Shown here: piece by piece, positions 38,450 to 46,976 of the stretch | Layout of the letters: every line of letters starts with the position of its first letter | How positions within the stretch are numbered: position 1 is the first letter of the stretch | Source: Psychrobacter immobilis | GTDB lineage: Bacteria; Pseudomonadota; Gammaproteobacteria; Pseudomonadales; Moraxellaceae | NCBI GenBank assembly: GCA_904846265.1 | Contig: CAJHAA010000011.1 | Coordinates: 1-64,000 of the forward strand | DNA length: 64,000 bases | Reading direction: 5' to 3' | Notes under the pieces: generated by a model | Told to the model about the DNA's origin: nothing | The model's input: only the letters and a program-made list of their open reading frames with translations | Databases searched by the model: none | Made by a program: the position numbers and the translations under genes

Positions 38450-39946
38450 ATGTTCGCTACGTTTATGATTGACCAGCTCGATGCGCTGATGCTCGCGCGT
38501 ATCCAATTCGCTTTTGTTATCTCGTTTCATATTGTTTTTCCCGCTTTTTCTATCGGACTTGCCAGCTGGTTGACGGTACTTGAATTCCGTTGGCTCAAAA
38601 CAGGCGAGCCTATCTATGCTGAAGTCTACAAGCATTGGGTCAAAATATTTGCCGTGGTATTCGGTATGGGCGTGGTATCTGGTGTAGTAATGTCCTACCA
38701 GTTCGGTACTAACTGGGCGGTCTTTTCTGACAAAGCCGGTAACGTCTTGGGGCCACTACTCGCCTACGAAGTATTGACCGCGTTTTTCTTAGAAGCTTCC
38801 TTTTTAGGTATTATGCTATTTGGTTGGGGGCGCGTGAGCAAACGTATGCATTTCGCTTCCACTGCCATTGTCGCCATTGGTACACTGATTTCAGGCTTTT
38901 GGATTTTAGCCGCCAACAGCTTTATGCAGACGCCGCAAGGCTTTATGATGGGCGCAGATGGACTTTTATATCCTACCAACTGGCTTGAGATCATCTTTAG
39001 CCCTTCATTCCCTTACCGCTATGCTCATATGATGACAGCGGCATTCTTGACGACAGCCTTTGTCATTGGCGGGGTTGGTGCTTATTATATCCAGTCCAAA
39101 AAACACACCGAACACCGTCAACATGGTCGTGTCATGCTAGGTATGGCCATGATTATGGCGATATTCGTCGCACCCGCTCAAGTATTGATTGGCGATGAGC
39201 ATGGTCTAAATACTTTAGAGCATCAGCCAGCCAAAGTCGCAGCGATGGAAGGAATTTGGGAGGATGAGCGCGGCGCAGCGTTACGCTTATTCGCTATTCC
39301 TGACCAAGAAAACCAAACCAATAAATATGAAATAAGCATTCCCTATGTTTCAGGTTTGATTCTTACCCATTCGTTAGATGGCGAAGTAAAAGGTCTAAAA
39401 AACTGGGCACCTGAAGACCAACCACCGGTGATGATTGTATTTTGGGCATTTCGCATCATGGTTGGTATTGGCATGTTAATGGTGCTGGTCGGCTTATTTA
39501 GTCTCTATAAATACTTTAAAAAGCAGCAATATAATCCCGAAAGTGTCTGGTTCCACCGTGCTTGGATGATGATGACCCCACTTGGCTTTATCGCATTATT
39601 GGCGGGCTGGTTTGTGACCGAGACAGGTCGTCAACCATGGACTGTATATGGTGTGATACGCACCGCAGAAAGCATGTCACCGCTCGCAGCACAGCAAGTG
39701 GCAACCACGTTGATTGGTTTTATTGTCCTCTATATATTTGTCTTCGGTGCAGGCAGTTTTTATATTCTACGCTTGATCGCTCAAGGGCCAAAACCGTACG
39801 AAGATCCTGCCGATGATAATTTCTATGAGCACTCAGTGACCGAAAGCCAAGGTCGTGCGCTCAGTGGCGATAGCAATCCTGCTAAGAGCACTGAAGAAGA
39901 TATAGATACTCCTGCAAACGACGTCGATGATGGAGGGTTACGCTAA
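38450..39946 (+). CDS. cioA: cytochrome bd-type quinol oxidase subunit I, CioA type
   Basis: Subunit I carries hemes b558, b595 and d and oxidises ubiquinol. This 498-residue protein has an axial-ligand His in FAFVISFHIVFPAFS (His27), the GDEHGLNTLEHQPAKVAAMEGIWE-type Q-loop region and WTVYGVIRTAESMSP near the end. The short Q-loop and these motifs match the cyanide-insensitive CioA branch rather than E. coli CydA. A polar acidic tail ends the protein. ATG 38450 has AAGGG upstream. Its TAA stop overlaps the cioB ATG by one base, so the two are translationally coupled. Confidence 0.93.
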   Translation: MFATFMIDQLDALMLARIQFAFVISFHIVFPAFSIGLASWLTVLEFRWLKTGEPIYAEVYKHWVKIFAVVFGMGVVSGVVMSYQFGTNWAVFSDKAGNVLGPLLAYEVLTAFFLEASFLGIMLFGWGRVSKRMHFASTAIVAIGTLISGFWILAANSFMQTPQGFMMGADGLLYPTNWLEIIFSPSFPYRYAHMMTAAFLTTAFVIGGVGAYYIQSKKHTEHRQHGRVMLGMAMIMAIFVAPAQVLIGDEHGLNTLEHQPAKVAAMEGIWEDERGAALRLFAIPDQENQTNKYEISIPYVSGLILTHSLDGEVKGLKNWAPEDQPPVMIVFWAFRIMVGIGMLMVLVGLFSLYKYFKKQQYNPESVWFHRAWMMMTPLGFIALLAGWFVTETGRQPWTVYGVIRTAESMSPLAAQQVATTLIGFIVLYIFVFGAGSFYILRLIAQGPKPYEDPADDNFYEHSVTESQGRALSGDSNPAKSTEEDIDTPANDVDDGGLR

Positions 39947-40962
39947 TGTTTAACTACGGTGATGTATTAGACTTACCTTTAATTTGGGGCGGACTGATCG
40001 CTCTATCCGTCTTTATCTATGTATTGCTTGATGGCTTTGATTTGGGCTGCGGCATTTTGTTTCCCTTTGCTGGCTCAGATAAAAACCGTAGCCGCATTAT
40101 GAACTCTATTGCCCCATTTTGGGATGGTAACGAGACTTGGCTAGTATTGGGCGGTGGCGGCTTGTTCGCTGCTTTCCCAGTGGCTTATGGCATCATTATG
40201 ACGGGGCTTTATCTGCCTGTTACTTTTATGCTATTCGGTCTAATAATGCGCGGTGTGGCATTTGAATTTCGCTTCAAAGCATCGTCACGTCGTCACGTAT
40301 GGGACACTTTCTTTTTTGTTGGTTCAGTCGTTGCTACATTCTCTCAAGGTATTATGCTTGGGGCGCTTGTACAAGGTCTTGAGGCAAGCAACCGTCTCTA
40401 TACTGGTGGGCCATTTGACTGGCTCACACCTTTCTCGATTGTCTGCGGCTTTGCCATGATTATCGGTTACGCCTTGCTTGGCTCTACATGGCTCATTATC
40501 AAAACTGAGCATACCTTACAAGTCTGGGCACGCAAAGTGTCTGGCTGGATGCTGTCTGCTTTGGTAGTGGCAATGATCGTCGTCACAGCGTTTATGTATT
40601 TTTCAGACATTAATGCTCTCGAAGGCTGGTTTGGTTTCCCAGGTCTATTATATCTAGCACCTATGCCAATTATAGTTTTACTATTATTTTTCTTGATGCG
40701 TAAAGACTTAGATGGCGAGCGCGAATATCGTCCTTTCTTGTTGACTGTGGCACTGTTTTTGATGGGCTATATCGGGGTTTGTTTTGCCATGTTCCCATAC
40801 ATCGTACCGTATCAGATGACGATTTATGAGGCAGCCGCAGCTGACACCTCACTATCCTTTATGTTAGTTGGTGCCGTCATAATGCTACCGATTATCCTGA
40901 GTTATACCGCTTTTGCCTATTACACCTTTAAGGGTAAAACTGGACATGAGCATATGTACTAA
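39946..40962 (+). CDS. cioB: cytochrome bd-type quinol oxidase subunit II, CioB type
   Basis: The 338-residue integral membrane partner of CioA, with about eight transmembrane helices. It has the conserved LDGFDLGCGILFPF opening and FWDGNETWLVLGGGGLFAAFP segment, followed by RGVAFEFRFK. The start overlaps the cioA stop (TAATG) with GGAGGG upstream. A 38-residue DUF2474 peptide gene follows in the same unit. Confidence 0.95.
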   Translation: MFNYGDVLDLPLIWGGLIALSVFIYVLLDGFDLGCGILFPFAGSDKNRSRIMNSIAPFWDGNETWLVLGGGGLFAAFPVAYGIIMTGLYLPVTFMLFGLIMRGVAFEFRFKASSRRHVWDTFFFVGSVVATFSQGIMLGALVQGLEASNRLYTGGPFDWLTPFSIVCGFAMIIGYALLGSTWLIIKTEHTLQVWARKVSGWMLSALVVAMIVVTAFMYFSDINALEGWFGFPGLLYLAPMPIIVLLLFFLMRKDLDGEREYRPFLLTVALFLMGYIGVCFAMFPYIVPYQMTIYEAAAADTSLSFMLVGAVIMLPIILSYTAFAYYTFKGKTGHEHMY

Positions 40963-41053
40963 GGGTAAACAAAGGATATAAAAATGTGGCGACTGCAAAT
41001 ATTAGCAGTGGCTACACTTTTTAAAGCGCATTAACACGTAGTAGGAGGCGAGC

Positions 41054-41170
41054 ATGAAGAAGCTCAGTAAGAAACAGTCACAATGGGCATGGTTCATTGG
41101 GCTATATATAGCAGGGTTTGCAGTTATTTTTACGATTGCTCAATTAATCAAGTTGGCTATGGGTATCTAG
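41054..41170 (+). CDS. DUF2474 family small membrane protein, oxidase accessory subunit
   Basis: A 38-residue peptide, too short for most gene finders, with a basic N terminus (MKKLSKKQSQ) and one hydrophobic helix (WAWFIGLYIAGFAVIFTIAQ). The ribosome site AGGAGG lies six bases before the ATG. The position, 91 bp after cioB and before the operon terminator, and the W-W/G-Y pattern identify the DUF2474 family that accompanies cioAB. By analogy with CydX it probably stabilises the oxidase; that role is inferred. Confidence 0.88.
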   Translation: MKKLSKKQSQWAWFIGLYIAGFAVIFTIAQLIKLAMGI

Positions 41171-41209
41171 CAGTCATTTGCAGTCCACTTAGCCATGGCT
41201 ATATCATAT

Positions 41210-41246
41210 AAAAAAGCAGCGCCGATTCATCGACGCTGCTTTTTTA
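41210..41246. terminator. bidirectional terminator between the cio operon and murU
   Basis: AAGCAGCG and CGCTGCTT form an 8-bp stem extended inside by CGA/TCG. It has A runs on the left and T runs on the right. It terminates the cio operon on the plus strand and probably murU on the minus strand. Confidence 0.9.
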
Positions 41247-41317
41247 TGTGATTACTTATATAAGATTAATAAGAATTAGGCATCTTAATCTAAGCCCTTT
41301 ATTATAAATCCCATAGT

Positions 41318-42061
41318 CTAAACGCCTTGATGGTGATCAACACCGTTACTTTTGATAAATTCATTTACCTGCGCCAAGCGTTCAGCCGTGCCCACATCTA
41401 TCCAATTATCAGAAATAATTTCAGCCGTGATTTGAAACTTTATCATCGCTTGCTTGAGCAATGGTGCCAACGCTGCTGGTTGACCTGATACCAGCCCATC
41501 GACCAATCGTGGTGACATCACACTAATGCCAGCAAAGGTGTATTTGTCTGCATCACCAATCGGCTGCTCGCTGGCTAAACCATTATTGATCGCAAAATCA
41601 CCGCCGTTATTATGCTCTGGATTATCAATCAATAACAGATATGCGCGCTGATCTGCGCCAAGCTTATAATCTCGCAACTGCGCAAAATCATAGGTCGTCC
41701 ATACATCTGAGTTCACTAAGATAAATGGCTCATCGCGCAGCTTGCCAGTTTGTAACGCTTGAAAAATACCACCTGCGGTCTCTAGAGGCTCATCATCCTC
41801 TACTGACCAATGCAATTTAACACCGTATTGACTGCCATCACCCAGTGTATCCATCAGCTTATCAGCCAGCCATGACGCATTAATGGTGATATCAGTGATA
41901 CCAGACGCTTGTAGCGCTTTAATATGCCAGACTATAAGCGGTTGCCCACCCACCTCCACCAGAGGTTTGGGTGTATCCAGTGTTAACGGACGCAGACGCG
42001 TGCCCTTACCAGCAGCCAAAATCATTGCTTGGGTAATCATTGCTCGGTCAATCTCAGACAT
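41318..42061 (-). CDS. murU: N-acetylmuramate alpha-1-phosphate uridylyltransferase MurU
   Basis: MurU makes UDP-MurNAc from MurNAc-1-phosphate in the cell-wall recycling shortcut that bypasses de novo UDP-MurNAc synthesis. The nucleotidyltransferase signature MILAAGKGTRLRPLTLDTPKPLVEVGGQP and the metal site in LVNSDVWT are clear. The 247 residues exceed Pseudomonas MurU by a few at the N terminus. ATG 42061 has CGGAG upstream and is kept. It is downstream of amgK, the kinase making its substrate. Confidence 0.9.
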   Translation of the reverse strand: MSEIDRAMITQAMILAAGKGTRLRPLTLDTPKPLVEVGGQPLIVWHIKALQASGITDITINASWLADKLMDTLGDGSQYGVKLHWSVEDDEPLETAGGIFQALQTGKLRDEPFILVNSDVWTTYDFAQLRDYKLGADQRAYLLLIDNPEHNNGGDFAINNGLASEQPIGDADKYTFAGISVMSPRLVDGLVSGQPAALAPLLKQAMIKFQITAEIISDNWIDVGTAERLAQVNEFIKSNGVDHHQGV

Positions 42062-42176
42062 ATGCGCTCCGTTTCTTATTTTATTGGATTATACATTCAG
42101 ATTAAAATTTGCTAATGTTTTAACGTAACTTATCAAATGAGCATTCGCGTCAAATGAAGCTCGCAAGTGATTCACC

Positions 42177-43298
42177 CTAAATATATTGCTGTACGAACTT
42201 ACTTTGATAAGCTGGCAGTATATTATCCCTGAAACTCTCATTAAACGGCGCTACTGCTCGTTGCATATGCGGTCTACCGTGCGCCTCTAACCATTCTAAC
42301 TCGAACATTAAATCACGCATCACCTTAGGAATATCCGCCAAATAGCGGTCTTTACCATCACGCTCAGATAAGCGAATAAAAATCCCGAGCACTTTTAAAT
42401 GCCGCTGCACGCCCATTACATTCATGTCATTTTCAAGCTGCTTTAGGCTATCTGCTGTGATTAGATCAGCTTGCTTTTGTAATTGCCAAAAATCATTAAT
42501 CCATTCAGATATTTGACTCTCGGGCCATTCAACATAAGCATCACGTACCAATGATACCAAGTCATAAGTGTAAGACCCTATGACCGCGTCTTGAAAATCA
42601 ATCACACCTAAGCGCGAGCTATCCGCTTGGTCTAACATAAGATTGCGGCTGTGATAGTCACGATGAACGATGACTTGTGGCTGTAGCAAAATCGCTTTTA
42701 TCAACGCCGCTTTTAGAGGAATCCATAATGCTTTATCAAGCTCGACACCGATATAAGGTATAAACCAATCGCTAAATAAATCCATCTCACGATCTAATAA
42801 CGCGGTATCATAATCTGGCAATTGATGTTGCGACTTGGCTGTTTCAACTGGCACGGTCTGTAGCGCGACCAACGTCTGCATTGCCAACTGATAATGCTCA
42901 TCTATCTGCGCAGGCGTCGCATCAACGAGCAGATGGGCGAACTCTATCGCACCAAAATCCTGTAACACCAAAAATCCTTTCGTCACGTCTTGCGCAATGA
43001 GCGTCGGCACATTGATAGCCGGTGCCATCAGCTTAGTCACGTTTATAAACTGGCGCATGGCGTCTTGTTCGTCCGCCGAATCCATGACAATATAATGTGC
43101 GACTGTCATGCCATTACTGTCTGACAGCTGGATTCTATGGTATTGGCGAGCACTTGCGTCACCGGGTAGACTATCGAGTTGGAACGCTTGGCCAGCAAAT
43201 ACTTGCTGCAACCAGCGCTCTAATTGTTGTAGACGGCTATTGAGTTTGTTATCGATCATATTAGGCTCTAAAAGTATTTTATCAGTCATAATGGGCAT
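42177..43298 (-). CDS. amgK: N-acetylmuramate/N-acetylglucosamine anomeric kinase AmgK
   Basis: AmgK phosphorylates MurNAc or GlcNAc at C1 for MurU. The aminoglycoside-phosphotransferase fold is shown by VIVHRDYHSRNLMLD (catalytic Asp) and GVIDFQDAVIGSYTYDLVSL (metal-binding DFQD). 373 residues. ATG 43298, 43289 and 43259 are all possible starts and none has a strong ribosome site. It diverges from lptD, the same neighbourhood as in Pseudomonas (lptD / amgK-murU), which supports this function over true aminoglycoside resistance. Confidence 0.9.
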   Translation of the reverse strand: MPIMTDKILLEPNMIDNKLNSRLQQLERWLQQVFAGQAFQLDSLPGDASARQYHRIQLSDSNGMTVAHYIVMDSADEQDAMRQFINVTKLMAPAINVPTLIAQDVTKGFLVLQDFGAIEFAHLLVDATPAQIDEHYQLAMQTLVALQTVPVETAKSQHQLPDYDTALLDREMDLFSDWFIPYIGVELDKALWIPLKAALIKAILLQPQVIVHRDYHSRNLMLDQADSSRLGVIDFQDAVIGSYTYDLVSLVRDAYVEWPESQISEWINDFWQLQKQADLITADSLKQLENDMNVMGVQRHLKVLGIFIRLSERDGKDRYLADIPKVMRDLMFELEWLEAHGRPHMQRAVAPFNESFRDNILPAYQSKFVQQYI

Positions 43299-43670
43299 CG
43301 CAGGTTAAATATAAGTCATAAACAATTAAAGTAGTGATAAGTCAGGCAAAACCTTGTTAAAATAGCGACGTCTTGAGCCAAAAAAACTGCGGTAGCAGGC
43401 GTATTGGGATATCATTCGACATCTAGCGCTGAGCATAACCTCAGCAACCATTCAAAAAACAGCTTGGCTATATTATAAATTTTGGTAAATAGTGTAGCTG
43501 ATTTGGTTTTTTTTGACTATGATTAGTCGTCATTATATGTAAAACAGCCAAATTCTTAAGATAGCATTATCAATCAGTGATTTTTTAGTCGTTTATTAAC
43601 CGCCATACATGATTAATAATATGGTTACTAAATTCAGTATCGCAATCCAATAGGCTCTGCAATCATAGGT
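43299..43670. other. divergent promoter region between amgK and lptD
   Basis: An AT-rich, gene-free region with promoters presumed in both directions. A small palindrome, GACTA-TGA-TTAGTC, lies near 43517. No convincing sigma-E type site was recognised. Confidence 0.5.
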
Positions 43671-46600
43671 GTGCCCTTGTTATATTCTCCGCTTTACCAA
43701 AGCATCCGTTTGATCTTATTTGGTGCCTTAGGCTTGTCCAGCCTAGCCGTTAGTGCTGCGCCCAGCAATGCTGACACACAGCAAACCGAGTCGCTAATCA
43801 CTGACAGTAGCACCCGTTATGTCTCTGATGTTACACCTGATGCCAATCGTAGTAGCGTCCAAAAAGACAGCGACTATAATGATATCCGCTATCAAAATAG
43901 CAATAATCAAAAGACTGACTTTCAGCGTAATACGTCTCAAAAGTCTGCTACTGATAACAATGCGTCAGATAGTAGTTTTGACAATACTTTTAATGAAAGC
44001 ACCTTTAGTGAAAACACCTTCAACGACAGCATCTCTAATGAGAATGCTATTAATGAAAGTCCCTTAGACAACCGCCCTCTAGAAATTACCGCCATTAACG
44101 AGAGTGATGATAAAGGTTTTGTACCAGCATCAGATACGATTGCGACCACTCAGAACGATAGCACTGCCCAGCTTGCTGAAACCACTGCACCTAAAGCCGC
44201 ACAGAAGACTGGTAAAGTTGATGTGAGTGATGAAAGTATTCAAGATAGTCTGCTGCGTTTAGCAGAGTTTTATGAGCTGACACCTGATACAGATGCCTCA
44301 ACGTTAAACAATAGTGATAATGCGAACCAAAATGTCATTCAAAACGAGCTAACACCTATCCCGCAAACCATTCCAAAAGTGGGTAAAAACTTACAGTTAT
44401 TACCGAATGCCGTAGATAGCGCCCAACGCTGCGAAGGTCAATGGGTTTATCCAAAGAGCAACCCTAACTATCAACGCGCGGTCAATGAGGCGGGAGCAAC
44501 CAATGGACAGCCTGCGCCAAACTTAAATGGTCTCCCGAATAATCAAGCGCCGCTGTTTTCAGAATCAGATTATGGTTATTACGACAATGTCGACTATGCA
44601 GAGCTGTCGGGCAATGTCATCATCAATCAGGGTACCCAGCAGATAGAAGCAGAAAAAGTCTTGTTAGATTTGAGCAATGGCATTGCCGCCGCTCAAGGCA
44701 AAGTCATGTTTACTGACCAAGCGACAGGTCAGCAAGTATCACGCAACAACGCACTAGATAGCAATGCGCCAAACCGCTCATCGAATAACCCCCAAGCCAA
44801 TTTCACTGAGAAAGCATCAAAAGGCGGGCTTATTGGGGTCGCCGATAGTTTAAATTATAATACTGAAACTGGACAGTCGACAGCCAATGATGTGGCTTTT
44901 GCTAGTGTAGAATTGCAAGCTCATGGTTATGCTAAGCGCTTGAACAGACCGAATGACAGTCAATATGAGCTAGATGATGTCATGTTTAGTACCTGTCCAC
45001 CAACCAATCGTAAATGGCAGTTTGATGCCAAAAGCATTGATTTAGATACCGATACAGGTCGCGGCGAAGCTTATAACACTACTTTCCGTATCGCTGACGT
45101 GCCCGTGTTCTATTTGCCTTACTTCAACTTTCCGATTGATAATCGTCGCACCAGTGGTTTTTTATTGCCGAATGCCAGTATCAGTAGTGAAAGCGGTCTT
45201 GAGGTTGATATACCCTACTATTTCAATTTGGCACCCAATTATGATGCCACGCTCAATACTCATATTTATACCGATCGCAATCCTATGGTGTCAGGCGAGT
45301 TTCGCTATCTGACCGAAAGTTATGGCGAAGGTATTTTTAATGGTTCATATTTGCCTAATGACAAAGAGTACAATGACGAAGACCGCTCTAGCTTCTTTTA
45401 TGATCATTATTGGTCATCTAAGAGCATTCCACGCTTAAGCGGTGATGCAAAATACAGCTATGTGTCAGATTCAGATTACCTCAATGATTTTGACACGCTG
45501 GGTCTATCAGACAGCACCATAAACTTACCACGCCTTGCGCGTGTCAATTATTATAATGACTATGTTGATGGTGAATTAAAGGTAGAAACCTTTCAAACTC
45601 TAGACGCTTTTACCAGTAATGGCAAACCCTTAGAAGACAAAGATAAGCCTTATTCAAGATTGCCGCAGCTCAAGCTCGATTATCGACTGCCTTGGGCGAA
45701 GAGCTTCGATATCACTGGTGTACACGATTCCGCTTATTTCAAAAAATCCATCGACGATGGCTCTGAGAATGAAAAAAGTGGCGGGCGAATTTATAATAAA
45801 CTCAGCGCCGTTTATCCAATGGAAAAATCTTGGGGTTATATCAAGCCCAAACTGAGCTTACAACATCTCTATACTTCTTATGACGAGGACAGCTTAGCCG
45901 ACAACCAGTTGAGTGATAAAGACGGTAGCCAGTCGGTATTTGTACCGCAAGCCAGTATCGATGCAGGTCTGAATTTCTATCAAGCAGGCTCGCCTTTTGG
46001 CGCATTCGACGATACCATGGGTGGCTATCGCTTGCTAAGCCCACGATTGAAATACACCTACTCGCCATATGAAGACCAAAACGATATTCCGAACTTTAAT
46101 ACGCGTATTGCCTCTATTAACTATGAACAACTGTTCTCTGACAGTTGGTTCTTAGGGCATGATCGCTTGCAAGATTTGCATTCGCTTACTCCTGGTATCA
46201 ATTATCGTTACATCGACGCAACGGGTGTGACACGTTTTGATGGTAGCATTGCAGAGCAGTTTTATATTGATAATGGACGTGTTACGCTTGATGATCAGCA
46301 ACCTGTCTTCACTTCTTCGTCTTCAGGGATGGTTTGGGATACCAGCACGCAGCCTTACAACAACTTTTGGGTTGATGTTAGTGGCGCACTGACCAATGAT
46401 TATGATTTAAATTATATTACGACTGAGCTGCGTTATCAGCCGTCTGACAACAGCTTATTTAATGTTGGATTTGTCAAACGTCAACGTGATGAAAACACCG
46501 ATCAGCTGCCGCTCTCTGCTTTTACCGCATCGGCTGTCTTTCCAATCAATAACAGCTGGCGAATCTTGGCTCAAGGTCAATACGATTACAATCGTGATAA

Positions 46601-46826
46601 AGTTCTTGATTCGTTGGTCGGCGTTGATTACGAAGATTGCTGCTTTGGTTTTGCAGTTTATGGTCGTCGTTACTATAATGACTTAAATGTCAAAGACAAA
46701 CCAACGCAAGCCATTATGGCAGAGATTAGATTGAATGGTCTGGGTAGTGGTAGCAGCCGCCTGACTCGCTTACTCTCTGATAAAATTTTGGGCTTTGAAC
46801 CTGTCCAGACTGCTTGGAAAGATTAA
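43671..46826 (+). CDS. lptD: LPS assembly protein LptD with long N-terminal disordered extension
   Basis: LptD with LptE inserts LPS in the outer leaflet. A signal peptide (about 1-29) is followed by a Ser/Asn/Thr/Asp-rich stretch to about 250. Then comes the OstA-like jellyroll (YAELSGNVIINQG, EAEKVLLDLSNG) and a C-terminal barrel. The four disulfide cysteines are present: Cys254, Cys442, Cys990 and Cys991, the last two adjacent as in E. coli (31, 173, 724, 725). The gap between the second and third cysteines is nearly the E. coli value. The protein is 1051 residues against 784. The start is GTG 43671 with a weak ribosome site; no ATG fits the signal peptide. surA follows. Confidence 0.95.
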   Translation: MPLLYSPLYQSIRLILFGALGLSSLAVSAAPSNADTQQTESLITDSSTRYVSDVTPDANRSSVQKDSDYNDIRYQNSNNQKTDFQRNTSQKSATDNNASDSSFDNTFNESTFSENTFNDSISNENAINESPLDNRPLEITAINESDDKGFVPASDTIATTQNDSTAQLAETTAPKAAQKTGKVDVSDESIQDSLLRLAEFYELTPDTDASTLNNSDNANQNVIQNELTPIPQTIPKVGKNLQLLPNAVDSAQRCEGQWVYPKSNPNYQRAVNEAGATNGQPAPNLNGLPNNQAPLFSESDYGYYDNVDYAELSGNVIINQGTQQIEAEKVLLDLSNGIAAAQGKVMFTDQATGQQVSRNNALDSNAPNRSSNNPQANFTEKASKGGLIGVADSLNYNTETGQSTANDVAFASVELQAHGYAKRLNRPNDSQYELDDVMFSTCPPTNRKWQFDAKSIDLDTDTGRGEAYNTTFRIADVPVFYLPYFNFPIDNRRTSGFLLPNASISSESGLEVDIPYYFNLAPNYDATLNTHIYTDRNPMVSGEFRYLTESYGEGIFNGSYLPNDKEYNDEDRSSFFYDHYWSSKSIPRLSGDAKYSYVSDSDYLNDFDTLGLSDSTINLPRLARVNYYNDYVDGELKVETFQTLDAFTSNGKPLEDKDKPYSRLPQLKLDYRLPWAKSFDITGVHDSAYFKKSIDDGSENEKSGGRIYNKLSAVYPMEKSWGYIKPKLSLQHLYTSYDEDSLADNQLSDKDGSQSVFVPQASIDAGLNFYQAGSPFGAFDDTMGGYRLLSPRLKYTYSPYEDQNDIPNFNTRIASINYEQLFSDSWFLGHDRLQDLHSLTPGINYRYIDATGVTRFDGSIAEQFYIDNGRVTLDDQQPVFTSSSSGMVWDTSTQPYNNFWVDVSGALTNDYDLNYITTELRYQPSDNSLFNVGFVKRQRDENTDQLPLSAFTASAVFPINNSWRILAQGQYDYNRDKVLDSLVGVDYEDCCFGFAVYGRRYYNDLNVKDKPTQAIMAEIRLNGLGSGSSRLTRLLSDKILGFEPVQTAWKD
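43971..44063 (+). repeat. 15-bp imperfect tandem repeats in lptD
   Basis: Five-residue units of the form F-N-E-S-T, F-S-E-N-T, F-N-D-S-I recur at residues about 101-131 in the disordered N-terminal region. The repetition is visible in DNA as 15-bp units, suggesting slippage and possible length variation. Confidence 0.65.
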
Positions 46827-46976
46827 GACCGTGCTTGTATAAATATTTTTACTATATATTTCATAAACCAGTTTGTAACCCTATTATGGTCAATCCTGTC
46901 TAATATTTGACTGTTAAAAGTATTAAACAGCGTTGACCAACTACCATCCGATGCGATGACATTGATGAGGAGCATC

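Noticed and set aside
42177..43298. Aminoglycoside resistance phosphotransferase
   Set aside because: Context with murU and lptD fits the sugar kinase AmgK, which shares the fold.
43971..44063. Tandem repeats considered as a CRISPR array or pentapeptide-repeat fold
   Set aside because: They are in frame inside lptD, only 15 bp long, without spacers, and lack the A(D/N)LXX pentapeptide pattern.
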